A stretch of 64,000 bases of DNA from Sphingopyxis granuli NBRC 100800 (GCF_001591045.1 NZ_BCUA01000002.1:1-64000), one strand, 5' to 3'; positions 55,364 to 64,000 are shown, counted from the stretch's first letter. A program made the numbers and translations. The notes: generated by a model from the letters alone, not told the origin.

Positions 55364-57013
55364 ATGCTCGGCGCAATGCAGACGCACCAGCTGACGACCG
55401 CGATGCTGATCCAGCATGCCGCGACCAATCATCCGCTCCGCGAGATCGTGTCGCGCGGCGAAGACGGAAGGCTGACCCGGTCGAACTGGCGAACCGTGGA
55501 AAGCCGCGCGCGCCGCGTCGCGGCGGCGTTGGCCGACCTGGGACTTCGTCCGGGAGACCGCGTCGCGACGCTGGCGTGGAATCGCCTGCCGCACCTCGAG
55601 CTCTATTACGGGGTCAGCGCGGCAGGCATGGTATTGCACACGGTCAATCCGCGCCTGTTTCCAGAACAGATCCGCTATATTCTCGACCATGGCGGGGCGC
55701 GCGTGCTCTGCGTCGATCCCGACCTGTTGCCACTGGTCGAACCGATGCTGGCCGACCTGCCGAAGATCGAACGGGTGATCGTCCTCGCGCCGCAGGCGAC
55801 GATACCCGCAACGACGATCGCCGACCCCATTGCCTATGACAGCCTGATCGCCGAAACGCGCCCCATCGAGCGCTGGCCGGCCATCGACGAGAATTCGGCG
55901 AGCGCACTGTGCTACACCTCGGGGACGACGGGGAATCCGAAAGGCGTCCTCTACAGCCATCGATCGACGGTGCTGCATGCGATGAGCGCACTCGCGGCCG
56001 ACTCCATGGCGCTCGCCGCTGCCGATTCGATCCTTGTCGTGACGCCGCTCTTTCACGTCAATGCGTGGGGGATTCCCTATTCCGCGGCGATGGCGGGCGC
56101 GAAGCTCGTCCTTCCCGGCTCGGCACTCGATCCCGTCTCGCTTCACGATCTGATGCGCGACGAGGGCGTCACCTTCTCGCTCGGCGTCCCGACGGTCTGG
56201 CTGGCCTTCCTCGATCATCTGCGCCGCGAGCGGTCGAGCGACGAGCGGGCGGCGCTCAGGCTCAACCGGGTATTCACCGGCGGCGCGGCGACACCCCGCA
56301 CATTGATCGAACAATTCCGCACGCTTCTCGACGTCGAGACGATACAGGCGTGGGGTATGACCGAGACGAGCCCCGTCGCCACCGTCTGCCGTCCGCTGGC
56401 TCATCATGCCGGCCTGCCTCCGCATGCGCAGATCGACCTGCGCGCACTGCAGGGGCGCGCGGTGTTCGGCGTCGAACTGCGGATCGAGGACGAGGAAGGC
56501 CGCGAGCTGCCGCGAAACGGCGAGCTATCGGGTCTGCTCAAGGTGCGCGGCCCCTGGGTGCTCGACGCCTATCACGGTCAGGCGCCGGGAAGCGCCGTCG
56601 ATGCCGACGGCTGGTTCGATACCGGCGACGTCGCCAGGATCGACGCCGATGGCTTCCTCCAGATCACCGATCGTGCCAAGGATGTCATCAAGTCGGGCGG
56701 CGAATGGATTTCATCCATCGACCTCGAAAATGCGGCCGTCGCGCATCCCAAGGTCGCCGAGGCGGCCGTGATAGGCGTCGCCCATCCCAGATGGCAGGAA
56801 AGGCCGCTGATGCTGATCCGGCTGCATCCCGGCGAAAGCGGCGACCGGGCGGAGATACTGGACCATCTCGCCGCGCATGTCGCGCGCTGGTGGCTTCCCG
56901 ACGATATATTGTTCGTCGACGATCTGCCGCACACGGCAACGGGCAAGCTTCTCAAGACCGAATTGCGAGCGCGCCACGGCGATCATTTCGCCGATCGCCT
57001 CGGAGTCGGGTGA
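55364..57013 (+). CDS. Acyl-CoA synthetase (AMP-binding), no. 2
   Basis: This 549-residue fatty-acid-type CoA ligase has the P-loop [18 protein letters not shown], the hinge [17 protein letters not shown] and the catalytic Lys in [12 protein letters not shown]. It resembles the medium/long-chain ligases related to AlkK and DMSP ligases ([21 protein letters not shown]). The substrate acid is unknown. The start is ATG 55364 behind AAGGAGAG; the earlier in-frame ATG at 55274 lacks a site. It runs away from dehydrogenase pair 1. Confidence 0.95.
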   Translation: MLGAMQTHQLTTAMLIQHAATNHPLREIVSRGEDGRLTRSNWRTVESRARRVAAALADLGLRPGDRVATLAWNRLPHLELYYGVSAAGMVLHTVNPRLFPEQIRYILDHGGARVLCVDPDLLPLVEPMLADLPKIERVIVLAPQATIPATTIADPIAYDSLIAETRPIERWPAIDENSASALCYTSGTTGNPKGVLYSHRSTVLHAMSALAADSMALAAADSILVVTPLFHVNAWGIPYSAAMAGAKLVLPGSALDPVSLHDLMRDEGVTFSLGVPTVWLAFLDHLRRERSSDERAALRLNRVFTGGAATPRTLIEQFRTLLDVETIQAWGMTETSPVATVCRPLAHHAGLPPHAQIDLRALQGRAVFGVELRIEDEEGRELPRNGELSGLLKVRGPWVLDAYHGQAPGSAVDADGWFDTGDVARIDADGFLQITDRAKDVIKSGGEWISSIDLENAAVAHPKVAEAAVIGVAHPRWQERPLMLIRLHPGESGDRAEILDHLAAHVARWWLPDDILFVDDLPHTATGKLLKTELRARHGDHFADRLGVG

Positions 57014-57080
57014 TCCGGCCGTATCATCAGTTGCGTAAAAGGCAACGGTCGCCTCACAGCGGTTTCCAGTTACTGTTTAA

Positions 57081-57115
57081 ATGGTATTGACCAATACCAT
57101 ATCCATGCATATTTT
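57081..57115 (+). promoter_or_regulatory. Promoter with overlapping perfect dyad upstream of the thiolase gene
   Basis: ATGGTATTGACCAATACCAT (57081-57100) is a perfect 9-bp inverted repeat with a 2-base centre. The dyad contains TTGACC (57087-57092), a good -35, and TATTTT (57110-57115) follows after 17 bp. A bound repressor would therefore block polymerase. A closely related dyad lies at 60847. The rest of the 57014-57273 gap holds no gene. Confidence 0.72.
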
Positions 57116-57273
57116 ATAACATTCCAATCGTCGCACGACGCTTCGGGAATCGAGTCAGCGGAGGCGACGACCCTCGAACGGCACGATCCGCGGGCGGTTG
57201 GGAATATTGCAGTCAATAGAGCGCCGGGCCGGACCGTTGCCGTCTCCCGCGCTCCTCCAGAGGAAAATCCGCA

Positions 57274-58443
57274 ATGGAAACTATCATCATCGGCACGGGG
57301 GCCAGTCGGTTCGGAATGTTCGTCGATACGCCGGCTCGAACGCTTGCGGCCGAAGCGGTGGCGGAGGCGCTCGCGGACGCGGGTCTGGAGGGCAAGGATG
57401 TCGGGCTCGTGCTGGTCGGCAACGCCGTGGGCGGTGTCGTGACCGGACAGGAGATGATCCGCTCGCAGACCATCTTGTCGCAGTCGCTGCTGGTCGGGCG
57501 ACCGATGGCGGCGGTCGAGAATGCCTGCGCATCGAGTTCTTCGGCCTTCTATCTCGCGCATCTCGCGATCCAGTCGGGCATGCACGACGTGGTGGTGGTC
57601 GTGGGCGCCGAGAAGATGACTTCGACCGATCGGACCCTCGCGACGAAGGCGCTGGCAGCCGCAACCGACGTGTCGCTGCGACAGGAGACGGCCGGCGATG
57701 GCGGCAAGCCCCGCCCGGTCTTCATGGAAATCTATGCCGCCAACGCGCGAAACTACATGGCGCGCTCGGGGGCGACGGCGGAGGATTTTGCGGACGTCGT
57801 GGCAAAGAATACCCGGAACGGCAGCCTGAACCCGATCGCGCAGGTCAAGGTTCCGCTCTCACGCGAGGATGTCCTGAACGCGCGGGAGATCGTGGCACCG
57901 CTCACCCGTCCCATGTGCGCCGGCATCGGCGACGGCGCGGCGGCGATCGTCCTCTGCTCCTCCGGCTTCGCCAGGGCAAAGGGCAAGAAGGGCCCGAAAG
58001 TGCGGACGAGCCTGCTCGCGTCGGCCGAAATCGAGGACAATCACGAGATCGTCTCGCGGACCGCCGCCAAGGCGTTCGAGGCGGCGGGCATATCGCCCGA
58101 GGACGTCAGCCTGGTCGAGCTGCACGACGCCGCCGCGCCGGCCGAGATCATGGTGCCGGAGGAGCTGCTGCTGGTCGCGCAAGGGGACGGCCCGTCGCTC
58201 ATCCGCAGCGGAGCGAGCCGGATCGACGGGCGATTGCCGATCAATCCCTCGGGAGGCCTGACTGCGCGTGGACACCCCGTCGGAGCCACGGGCGCCGCCC
58301 AGATCGTCGAACTGGCCAATCAGTTGCGCGGGCGATGCGGGCCGCGGCAGATCGCGAATCCCCGGATCGGCCTCGCCGAAAATGCCGGTGGCAGCATCTT
58401 CAATGGTGCGGCCGCGTGCATGATCACATTGCTGGAGGCCTGA
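57274..58443 (+). CDS. SCP-x/lipid-transfer-type thiolase
   Basis: This 389-residue thiolase-fold protein has the nucleophile Cys85 in ENACASSSSAF, HDAAAPAEIM, and His334 in GHPVGATGAAQI. The final active-site segment reads ENAGGSIFNG rather than the CAGGG of classical thiolases. This is the SCP-x/Ltp2/BbsB-like subgroup, which cleaves 3-ketoacyl-CoA or performs retro-aldol cleavage, often with a DUF35 partner. No DUF35 gene is in this window. It leads the run thiolase-synthetase 3 and is under the 57081 dyad. Confidence 0.93.
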   Translation: METIIIGTGASRFGMFVDTPARTLAAEAVAEALADAGLEGKDVGLVLVGNAVGGVVTGQEMIRSQTILSQSLLVGRPMAAVENACASSSSAFYLAHLAIQSGMHDVVVVVGAEKMTSTDRTLATKALAAATDVSLRQETAGDGGKPRPVFMEIYAANARNYMARSGATAEDFADVVAKNTRNGSLNPIAQVKVPLSREDVLNAREIVAPLTRPMCAGIGDGAAAIVLCSSGFARAKGKKGPKVRTSLLASAEIEDNHEIVSRTAAKAFEAAGISPEDVSLVELHDAAAPAEIMVPEELLLVAQGDGPSLIRSGASRIDGRLPINPSGGLTARGHPVGATGAAQIVELANQLRGRCGPRQIANPRIGLAENAGGSIFNGAAACMITLLEA

Positions 58444-58495
58444 CCGGCTCTCCGCATTCGATGCCGAAGACATGCAGATGCGCGGGGGTTCCGGA

Positions 58496-60067
58496 ATGAC
58501 CGAACGAGTCATCAAGTCCGAAGAGGTCGTCGTCAGATCCCTGCTCGAACGCGGGGCAAGTCGCTCGCCCGACGAGATATTGGTGAGCTTCGAGGATGGC
58601 GGGACGCTGACCCGCGCCGAGGCGCTGGGGACGGCCTATGCCTTCGCGAACGAACTCAGCGCGCGGGGCATCCGCCGCGATGACCGCGTTCTGGTGATGT
58701 TGCCGAACGGCGCCGATTTCCTGCGCGTCTGGTGGGGGATCGCATGTCTGGGAGCGGTTATCGTCCCCGCGCACGTCGGCTTCCGCGGCGCGATGCTGCG
58801 GCATCTTCTGGAGCTGTCGGCGCCGGCGCTGATCGTCACGAATGCGAGCTTCGCGCCAGTATTCGATGAAGAAGACCTCTCGATCCCGATCGCGCTTGCA
58901 GAGGAGATGCACGGGGCCGACCGCACGCCGCCCCGGCTGGACCGGCCGATCGAATATTGGGACACGGCGATCTGCCTTTTGACGTCGGGAACGACCGGGC
59001 CGTCGAAGCTGGCAAGCTGCACCTATCTGCACGGTCTGCGCGGCGGCGCGAATTTCGTCGCGGACGGATCGCGGGGCAGCGAGGATTGCCTGCTCGTCGA
59101 CATCCCCCTCTATCATGGCGCCGCCTTGCGCTTCGTCGTCGCCGCGCTGGGATGCGGGGTGCGCCTGCATGTGCGCTCGGCCCCTTCGCTCTCGACCTAT
59201 TGGCAGGACAATGCCCGCGCCGGGGTCACGATGACCGCGCTGATCAGCAGCATGGTGCCGTTTCTGACGAAGCAGCCCCCGAGCCCGTCGGATCGCGATC
59301 ACAAGGTGCGCATCGTCCTCGCCAGCCCGCCGCCCCGCGATCCGGAGGCGTTCAAGCAGCGCTTCGGCATTGCCGAAATCCGGACGGGCTATGGCTCGAC
59401 CGAGGTCCCGGGTCCGCTCGCAAGCCATCCCGACGACGAACTGCGCGACGGCTATTGCGGGCGGCTCACCCCCGACTACGAATGCCGGCTCGTCGACGAA
59501 AACGACCTCGACGTTCCGGAAGGCACGCCGGGGGAACTGATCCTGCGGACGCGACAATCGTGGCAAATCATCTGCGAATATATCGGCAACAGCCCCGCAA
59601 CCGCAAAGGCTTGGCGCAACGGCTGGTTCCATACCGGCGACGTGATGCGACGGGACGCGCTCGGCAGGTTCTTCTTCGTCGACCGCGTCAAGGATTCGCT
59701 TCGCCGTCGCGGGGAGAATATCTCGTCGGTGGAAGTCGAGAAGGCCGTGGCGCTCTTTCCGGGAGTCATCGAGGCCGCCTGCGTCGGGGCGGTGTCGGAC
59801 GGCGGAGACGACGAGGTAAAGGTGTGGCTGGTCGTCGAAGATCCGGGCACGTTCGATCCCCACGCGTTCTTTCACTTCTGCGCGCATGGTCTGCCCTATT
59901 TCATGGTCCCCCGCTTCGCTGCGCTCACGGATGAATTTCCGAAAACGCCGAGCATGCGCATACGCAAGCATGAACTCAGAAACCGGCCCAACGGCGAGTT
60001 TCACTGGGATCGGGAGGAACTGGGCATTTCGGTCAGACGACCAGGCGCGTCGATTTCCGCCGGCTAA
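58496..60067 (+). CDS. Acyl-CoA synthetase (CaiC-like), no. 3
   Basis: This 523-residue AMP-binding enzyme shows LLTSGTTGPSKLASC as P-loop, YGSTEVPGP as adenine motif and VDRVKDSLRRRGENISSVEVE as hinge, resembling carnitine/crotonobetaine-CoA ligases. In the C-terminal motif the usual catalytic Lys is replaced: TPSMRIRKHELR has Met-Arg where Gly/Glu-Lys is expected. The adenylation half-reaction may be weakened or the neighbouring Lys may serve. ATG 58496 was chosen after GGGGG; ATG 58472 is in frame. It is 52 bases downstream of the thiolase. Confidence 0.92.
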   Translation: MTERVIKSEEVVVRSLLERGASRSPDEILVSFEDGGTLTRAEALGTAYAFANELSARGIRRDDRVLVMLPNGADFLRVWWGIACLGAVIVPAHVGFRGAMLRHLLELSAPALIVTNASFAPVFDEEDLSIPIALAEEMHGADRTPPRLDRPIEYWDTAICLLTSGTTGPSKLASCTYLHGLRGGANFVADGSRGSEDCLLVDIPLYHGAALRFVVAALGCGVRLHVRSAPSLSTYWQDNARAGVTMTALISSMVPFLTKQPPSPSDRDHKVRIVLASPPPRDPEAFKQRFGIAEIRTGYGSTEVPGPLASHPDDELRDGYCGRLTPDYECRLVDENDLDVPEGTPGELILRTRQSWQIICEYIGNSPATAKAWRNGWFHTGDVMRRDALGRFFFVDRVKDSLRRRGENISSVEVEKAVALFPGVIEAACVGAVSDGGDDEVKVWLVVEDPGTFDPHAFFHFCAHGLPYFMVPRFAALTDEFPKTPSMRIRKHELRNRPNGEFHWDREELGISVRRPGASISAG

Positions 60068-60118
60068 ACAGCGGCGCAAAGTTGAGGCCGCCCGGCCGAT
60101 CGCTCACGCCGGCACCCG

Positions 60119-60793
60119 CTACACCTCGAAAAAGTGCGCCGCTTCGGCGATAGCGGCCCTCGGCGTACAGAAGGCGTTCGCGGGATGGGCCGGATCGGCG
60201 TAGCCGAAGGAGATGCCGCAAACGACCCGGCGATCGGGCGCCATTCCGAAATGACGGCGTATCACCTCGGGATGGCGCGCCAGGGCTGCCTGAGCGATGC
60301 TCGCGACGCCGCGACTTTTTGCCGCAAGCATGAAATTATGGACATAGGCTCCGCAATCGATCGCGCCATAGAGACCGAGGTCGGCCGGCGACGTCACGAT
60401 CGCGACGTGCGGCGCCCCGAAAAATCGATAATTATCACGCGCGGCCTCCTGCGCGCGTGCGCGATCGCCGCGCTCAATACCCAGGCTTTCGTATAGCAGG
60501 CGCCCGCATTCCCGGCGCCGCTGACCATAGACGCCGGAATATTCGGACGGAAATTCGAAGTCGGGGGCGGGCTCCGACCGTTCCGCCGCCGCGGCATAGG
60601 CCGCACGAAAGCGATCCGTCGCTGCGCCCGTGGTGATGAAGAGTTGCCAGGGCTGGCTGTTGCACCAGGACGCCGTCTTCTGCGCGCTGGCAAGGATGGC
60701 CTCGATGATGGACCGATCGACGGGATCGGGAAGAAAGGCCCTGCAACTGCTTCGCGCGGCCAGTAACGCATCGAACGAATCGGCACCAGTCAA
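60119..60793 (-). CDS. Nitroreductase family protein
   Basis: This 224-residue FMN-dependent oxidoreductase has the N-terminal FMN phosphate segment RSSCRAFLPDPVD, the helix ILASAQKTASWCNSQPWQLFI, and GAYVHNFMLAAKSRGVASI, ending with GISFGYADPAHPAN. It would use NAD(P)H to reduce nitro groups, quinones or enones. The start is a TTG at 60793, with GGAG 5 bases before. It is divergent from the CoA-transferase and shares the 60847 operator region. Confidence 0.9.
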   Translation of the reverse strand: MTGADSFDALLAARSSCRAFLPDPVDRSIIEAILASAQKTASWCNSQPWQLFITTGAATDRFRAAYAAAAERSEPAPDFEFPSEYSGVYGQRRRECGRLLYESLGIERGDRARAQEAARDNYRFFGAPHVAIVTSPADLGLYGAIDCGAYVHNFMLAAKSRGVASIAQAALARHPEVIRRHFGMAPDRRVVCGISFGYADPAHPANAFCTPRAAIAEAAHFFEV

Positions 60794-60846
60794 TTCCGCT
60801 CCCCTCCTCCACCACGCATACGATTTCTCTCTGGCTATAGTAGGAT

Positions 60847-60875
60847 ATGATACTGTATAATACCATATTATTCAA
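60847..60875. promoter_or_regulatory. Bidirectional promoter with 20-bp dyad related to the 57081 operator
   Basis: ATGATACTGTATAATACCAT (60847-60866) has the same length and centre as the 57081 dyad and shares its half-site ATACCAT. On the minus strand TTGAAT (60875-60870), 17 bp, TATCAT (60852-60847) forms a strong promoter for the nitroreductase. On the plus strand the perfect -10 TATAAT (60856-60861) serves the CoA-transferase. A second short inverted repeat, TTCAATACTATTGAA, follows at 60871-60885. Confidence 0.7.
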
Positions 60876-60895
60876 TACTATTGAAAGGCATTCCG

Positions 60896-61999
60896 ATGCA
60901 ATCGCAGGATATGACCGGACCTTTGCAAGGAATCCGCATCGTCGAATTCGTGGGGATCGGGCCGGGCCCCTTCGCCGCGATGATGTTGGCCGACATGGGA
61001 GCGGAGATCGTCTCGATCGCGCGACCGGATACAGGGATCAAGACGCCGGAGGATTTCATCTTTCGCGGGCGGCGGGTCGTGGAGCTCGACCTCAAGGATG
61101 AGGAGGACCGCCTGCGGGCCTTCGATCTCGCCTGCGCCGCCGATGTCGTCATCGAGGGGTTCCGGCCTGGCGTCATGGAGCGGATGGGCCTGGGGCCGGA
61201 CCGGCTCGCGGCGCGCAACAGGGCGCTCGTATATGCGCGGATGACGGGGTGGGGACAGGCGGGGCCGCTTGCCCGGATCGCAGGGCACGACATCAACTAT
61301 ATCGCGCTGACGGGCGCCCTCGATTCGATTCGCTGCTCCGATGGCGCTCCCGTGGCGCCGCTCAACCTCGTCGGCGATTATGGCGGAGGCTCGCTCTATC
61401 TGGTCGTCGGCGTGTTGGCGGCTCTGATCGAGGCGCGCCGCACCGGCTGCGGACAAACGGTCGACGCCGCCATGTGCGATGGCGTGTCCCACATGCTGTC
61501 GACCTTCTACTCGCTCCGGGCGCGCGACCGCTGGTCGGACACGCCGGGAACCAACATCCTCGACGGAGGCGCCCATTTTTACGGCACCTACCGCTGTTCC
61601 GACGGCAAATTCATCGCCCTTGGCGCGATCGAACCCCAATTCTACGCCATATTGTGCGAGAAGCTGGGCCTGGACCATGACCCGCGACGCCAGATGGAGC
61701 AGTCGGATTGGTCCGGTTTGCGCAGCAGGTTCGCGGACATCGTGGCCGGCAAGACGAGGGCCGAATGGGAAGCGATCTTCGACGGAAGCGACGCCTGCTT
61801 CGCGCCGGTGCTCAGTCTCGACGAAGCATCCCGCCATCCCCACATGATCGAACGCGGCGTGCATCGGGTCGAGCAGGGCGTCGTGCAGCCTGCCCCCGCC
61901 CCCCGCTTTTCCAACCATCCCTCGGCAGGACCGCGACCCGTCGCACAATCCCGCACGTCAGCCGAAGCCATCCTGTCGGAGTGGCGTCAGCAGGCCTAG
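60896..61999 (+). CDS. Family III CoA-transferase (CaiB/BaiF)
   Basis: This 367-residue CoA-transferase begins with GIRIVEFVGIGPGPFAAMMLADMGAEI and carries the catalytic Asp161 in LVGDYGGGSLYL. Further family segments are VYARMTGWGQAGPLARIAGHDINY and YRCSDGKFIALGAIEPQFY. It moves CoA between an acyl-CoA and a free acid without ATP, or acts as an alpha-methylacyl-CoA racemase-like relative; the transferase reading is preferred. ATG 60896 follows AAAGG by 8 bases. Its stop is 3 bases from the convergent dehydrogenase. Confidence 0.93.
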   Translation: MQSQDMTGPLQGIRIVEFVGIGPGPFAAMMLADMGAEIVSIARPDTGIKTPEDFIFRGRRVVELDLKDEEDRLRAFDLACAADVVIEGFRPGVMERMGLGPDRLAARNRALVYARMTGWGQAGPLARIAGHDINYIALTGALDSIRCSDGAPVAPLNLVGDYGGGSLYLVVGVLAALIEARRTGCGQTVDAAMCDGVSHMLSTFYSLRARDRWSDTPGTNILDGGAHFYGTYRCSDGKFIALGAIEPQFYAILCEKLGLDHDPRRQMEQSDWSGLRSRFADIVAGKTRAEWEAIFDGSDACFAPVLSLDEASRHPHMIERGVHRVEQGVVQPAPAPRFSNHPSAGPRPVAQSRTSAEAILSEWRQQA

Positions 62000-62002
62000 C
62001 GG

Positions 62003-63121
62003 CTAGGCAGCCGCCAGCCGGGCGCCCATTTCGGCGAGCTGCTGGCGCGCGGCCCCGAACTGGAATTCGAGGTGCCGCTGCCTGAGCGTGAGCCATGGCA
62101 GTTCGGACTCCATGACCACGCCGATCCCGCCCTGCAGCAGATGGGTCGTCGCGGCAGTCAGGCTGCCGACCTCGCTCGCCCAATATTTGGCGTTTGATGC
62201 TTCATCGGCCGCCGGGATGTCCGCCGCCAGCAGGTCCGCGGCGTGCCACATGGTCAGGCGCAGCGCCTCGATGGCGATGTAGACGTCGGCGGCACGCAGC
62301 GCGACCATCGGCGAACTCGCGAGCGACCGCCCGAACTGTTCGCGCTGGTTGACCCATTCGGCGGTGATGCCGAGCGCGCGCTGCGCCGCGCCGAGTTGGC
62401 AGGCGGCGACGGCGACGCGGGCGCGCTGCACGATCCAGTCGAGCACCGAGGCGCGCTCCGCCTCGTCCCCCAGCACCATGTCGCCCGCGACCGGAACCGC
62501 GTCGAGCGTCATCAGCGCCTCCGGCGAGCCGTCGGCCGAAACCTGCAATTCGCACGCGACGCCGGACGACATCACATCGACCAGGAACAGGCCGCTTTCC
62601 CCGTCCTCCATCCGCGCGGGAACGAGGACGAAGTCGGCCATCATGCCGGCCGCGACCGAGGTCTTGATCCCCGAGAGCAGGAAGCCGTCGCCCGATCGCA
62701 CCGCCGTCGTGGCGAGCCCGAACGGCGTTTCCATCGCCGGTTCGTCGAGCGTCGCCGTCGCACAGAGCGATCCCGATGCGATGCGGCGGGCGACATCGCT
62801 TTGCCTCGCCGACCGGCCGAAGCGGGCGAGCGGCATCGCGGCGAGCACGACATTGGACAGAAAGGGGACCCGCCCCCCGTGCGCGCCGATCCGTTCGAGC
62901 ACCGAACAGGCCTCCCGCATACCGAGGCCGCTGCCTCCGAGCGCTTCGGGTACGCCGATCCCGTAAAGCCCACTGTCGGCGAATTGCCGATGCAGCGCCG
63001 CGTCATACCATTGCGCCGAATCCAGCGCCGCGATCGACCGGCCTTCGCCGGCGGCATCGCGGAGAAGGCGATCGGCCAGATCGGCGACCGATCGTTGCAG
63101 GTCGGTAGGCTGAAAGTCCAT
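62003..63121 (-). CDS. Acyl-CoA dehydrogenase, small subunit type (pair 2)
   Basis: This 372-residue protein has the same build as the 52875 gene: MDFQPTDLQRSVADLADRLL start, NQREQFGRSLASSPMVALRAAD, and HLLQGGIGVVMESELP near the end. The beta-domain is degenerate and no MCAD-type Glu is apparent. It likely forms a heteromer with the dehydrogenase gene 19 bases upstream. The start ATG is preceded by GAGGGAG. Confidence 0.9.
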   Translation of the reverse strand: MDFQPTDLQRSVADLADRLLRDAAGEGRSIAALDSAQWYDAALHRQFADSGLYGIGVPEALGGSGLGMREACSVLERIGAHGGRVPFLSNVVLAAMPLARFGRSARQSDVARRIASGSLCATATLDEPAMETPFGLATTAVRSGDGFLLSGIKTSVAAGMMADFVLVPARMEDGESGLFLVDVMSSGVACELQVSADGSPEALMTLDAVPVAGDMVLGDEAERASVLDWIVQRARVAVAACQLGAAQRALGITAEWVNQREQFGRSLASSPMVALRAADVYIAIEALRLTMWHAADLLAADIPAADEASNAKYWASEVGSLTAATTHLLQGGIGVVMESELPWLTLRQRHLEFQFGAARQQLAEMGARLAAA

Positions 63122-63140
63122 TGGGTTGCTCCCTCGAAAT

Positions 63141-64000
63141 CTAGCGAATGCGCGGAAAGGCGAGCGCGTCGGTCGCGATCAGGCCGCGCAATATATCGTT
63201 TGCCCCGCCGCCGAACTGCTTCACCAGATAGCCGTTATAGGCCTTGATGAGCCTGCCCTCGAGGACCGCCATCGGCGAGGTGCCGCGCAGCGGCGCCTGC
63301 GCCCCCAATATTTCGAGGAGCAGGCGCTGGCACAGGATCAGCGTTTCGCTCGCGAAGACCTTGTAGCTGGACGATTGGGCGAAGCCGATCTCGCCCTGAT
63401 CGAGCGCCGCGGCGAGTTCGGCGGCGTGAAGGCGCGACACCTCCAGATGCGCGCGCATCCGGGCGAGGTTCGTCTGCACCCACGGCCGGTCGATGATGCG
63501 GCGGCCGTCGATACCGACCGTCCGGCACGCCCATTGTGTCACCTGCTCGACCATATGCGCGGTGCCGGCGACCGTGAAGCACAGGACCCGCTCGCGGCTC
63601 AACTGCCCCATGATCAGCTTCCAGCCGTTCCCCTCGCCGCCGACCAGATTGTCCGACGGCACGACGACATCCTGATACCGCGTCACCGACACCGGATAGT
63701 GATCGAGGATGTCCAGCGGGGTCCACGAGTAGCCGGGCGCATCGGTGGGGACGAGCAGGACTGAAATGCCGCGATGGGGCGGTGCTTGCGGATCGGTGCG
63801 CGCCGCGAGCCACACATAGTCGGCGACGTTGGAGAAGCTGGTGAACAGCTTCTCGCCATTCACCACATAGCCCGACGCGTGCGGAACCGCCGAGGTGGAG
63901 AGGCTGGCGAGGTCCGTGCCCGCCTGGGATTCGGTGTAGCCGATCGAAAACAATATCTCCCCCCGGACGATCGCGGGGAGAAACCGCTGCTTCTGCTCGG
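63141..64000 (-). CDS. Acyl-CoA dehydrogenase, large subunit type (pair 2), C-terminal part
   Basis: The frame is open to the right edge, so the N-terminus is outside; 286 codons including the stop are visible. Seen are IGYTESQAGTDLASL (FAD signature), GEKLFTSFSNVADYVWLAA, GWKLIMGQLSRERVL, and the C-terminal QFGGGANDILRGLIATDAL, in which the common GGTSEIQR form reads GGANDILR. It should pair with the small-subunit gene downstream in the same way as pair 1. Confidence 0.92.
   Translation of the reverse strand, partial: EQKQRFLPAIVRGEILFSIGYTESQAGTDLASLSTSAVPHASGYVVNGEKLFTSFSNVADYVWLAARTDPQAPPHRGISVLLVPTDAPGYSWTPLDILDHYPVSVTRYQDVVVPSDNLVGGEGNGWKLIMGQLSRERVLCFTVAGTAHMVEQVTQWACRTVGIDGRRIIDRPWVQTNLARMRAHLEVSRLHAAELAAALDQGEIGFAQSSSYKVFASETLILCQRLLLEILGAQAPLRGTSPMAVLEGRLIKAYNGYLVKQFGGGANDILRGLIATDALAFPRIR

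Noticed and set aside
48830-63121. Direct equation of the acyl-CoA dehydrogenases with the 3-sulfinopropionyl-CoA desulfinase
   Set aside because: They occur as FadE-like large/small pairs, unlike the single-gene desulfinase; only a possible link with the sulfur module is kept as a hypothesis.
30892-64000. Assignment of the island to steroid or bile-acid degradation
   Set aside because: FadE-type pairs and an SCP-x-type thiolase are suggestive, but no ketosteroid dehydrogenase, KshAB, HsaABCD or similar ring-cleavage genes are present, so a named substrate is not justified.
1-64000. Insertion sequences, integrases, tRNA-flanked island borders, CRISPR arrays or restriction/defence genes
   Set aside because: None was recognised in either strand; hairpins noted are terminator-like and no direct repeat arrays with spacers were seen.

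Overview
The window is high-GC DNA from an alphaproteobacterium, most probably a sphingomonad (Sphingopyxis/Sphingomonas/Sphingobium type). The grounds are gene content and style: two large TonB-dependent receptors, a sigma-ECF/FecR/TonB trio, tandem DUF885 proteins, short 4-base gene overlaps, and a dense cluster of CoA-dependent catabolic genes. No rRNA, tRNA, CRISPR array, insertion sequence, integrase or origin was seen. About 50 protein genes cover nearly all of it. No gene-free stretch exceeds about 300 bases; the longest is 41291-41575.

Region 1 (1-22.9 kb) looks like peptide and amine scavenging. It opens with the 5' part of an exported amidohydrolase (minus strand). A plus-strand operon follows: a PLP aminotransferase and a four-gene PotABCD-like ABC importer. 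Facing it is a minus-strand operon of five exported hydrolases (S9 peptidase, two DUF885 proteins, an M1-like metallopeptidase, an M19 dipeptidase-like protein), each overlapping the next by 4 bases. Upstream lies an ECF sigma factor, a FecR anti-sigma and an STN-domain TonB receptor, so signalled uptake and peptide breakdown appear linked. A small exported protein of unknown function, an exported esterase-like protein and a LuxR-type regulator complete the region.

Region 2 (22.9-30.8 kb) holds a 1584-residue autotransporter and a copper module. The module is a CopA-type P-type ATPase followed by a CueR-like regulator. Its promoter has the 19-bp spacer and dyad of MerR-family copper promoters.

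Region 3 (30.9-64 kb) is a large catabolic island that continues past the right edge. It encodes a Baeyer-Villiger-type monooxygenase, three acyl-CoA synthetases, enoyl-CoA hydratase, several SDR dehydrogenases, an SMP-30 lactonase, an Old Yellow Enzyme, an amidohydrolase-2 family protein, an AhpD-like protein, two NTF2-like proteins, two pairs of acyl-CoA dehydrogenases, an SCP-x-type thiolase, a family III CoA-transferase and a nitroreductase. Uptake would use a TonB receptor and an MFS carrier. The set fits oxygenative ring opening of a cyclic compound followed by CoA-thioester beta-oxidation; the substrate cannot be read from sequence. Inside it sits a sulfur module: YeiH-type exporter, beta-class glutathione transferase, thiol dioxygenase and a four-domain rhodanese.

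Two regulatory codes divide the island. A 20-mer ending in ATGTGATT recurs between 37 and 56 kb and is 17/20 identical in two promoter regions 8.6 kb apart; the IclR regulator encoded here is the natural candidate to bind it. A different 20-bp dyad (ATGGTATTG-AC-CAATACCAT and a close relative) overlaps the promoters at 57.1 and 60.85 kb. All functional statements are inferences from sequence; none was tested.
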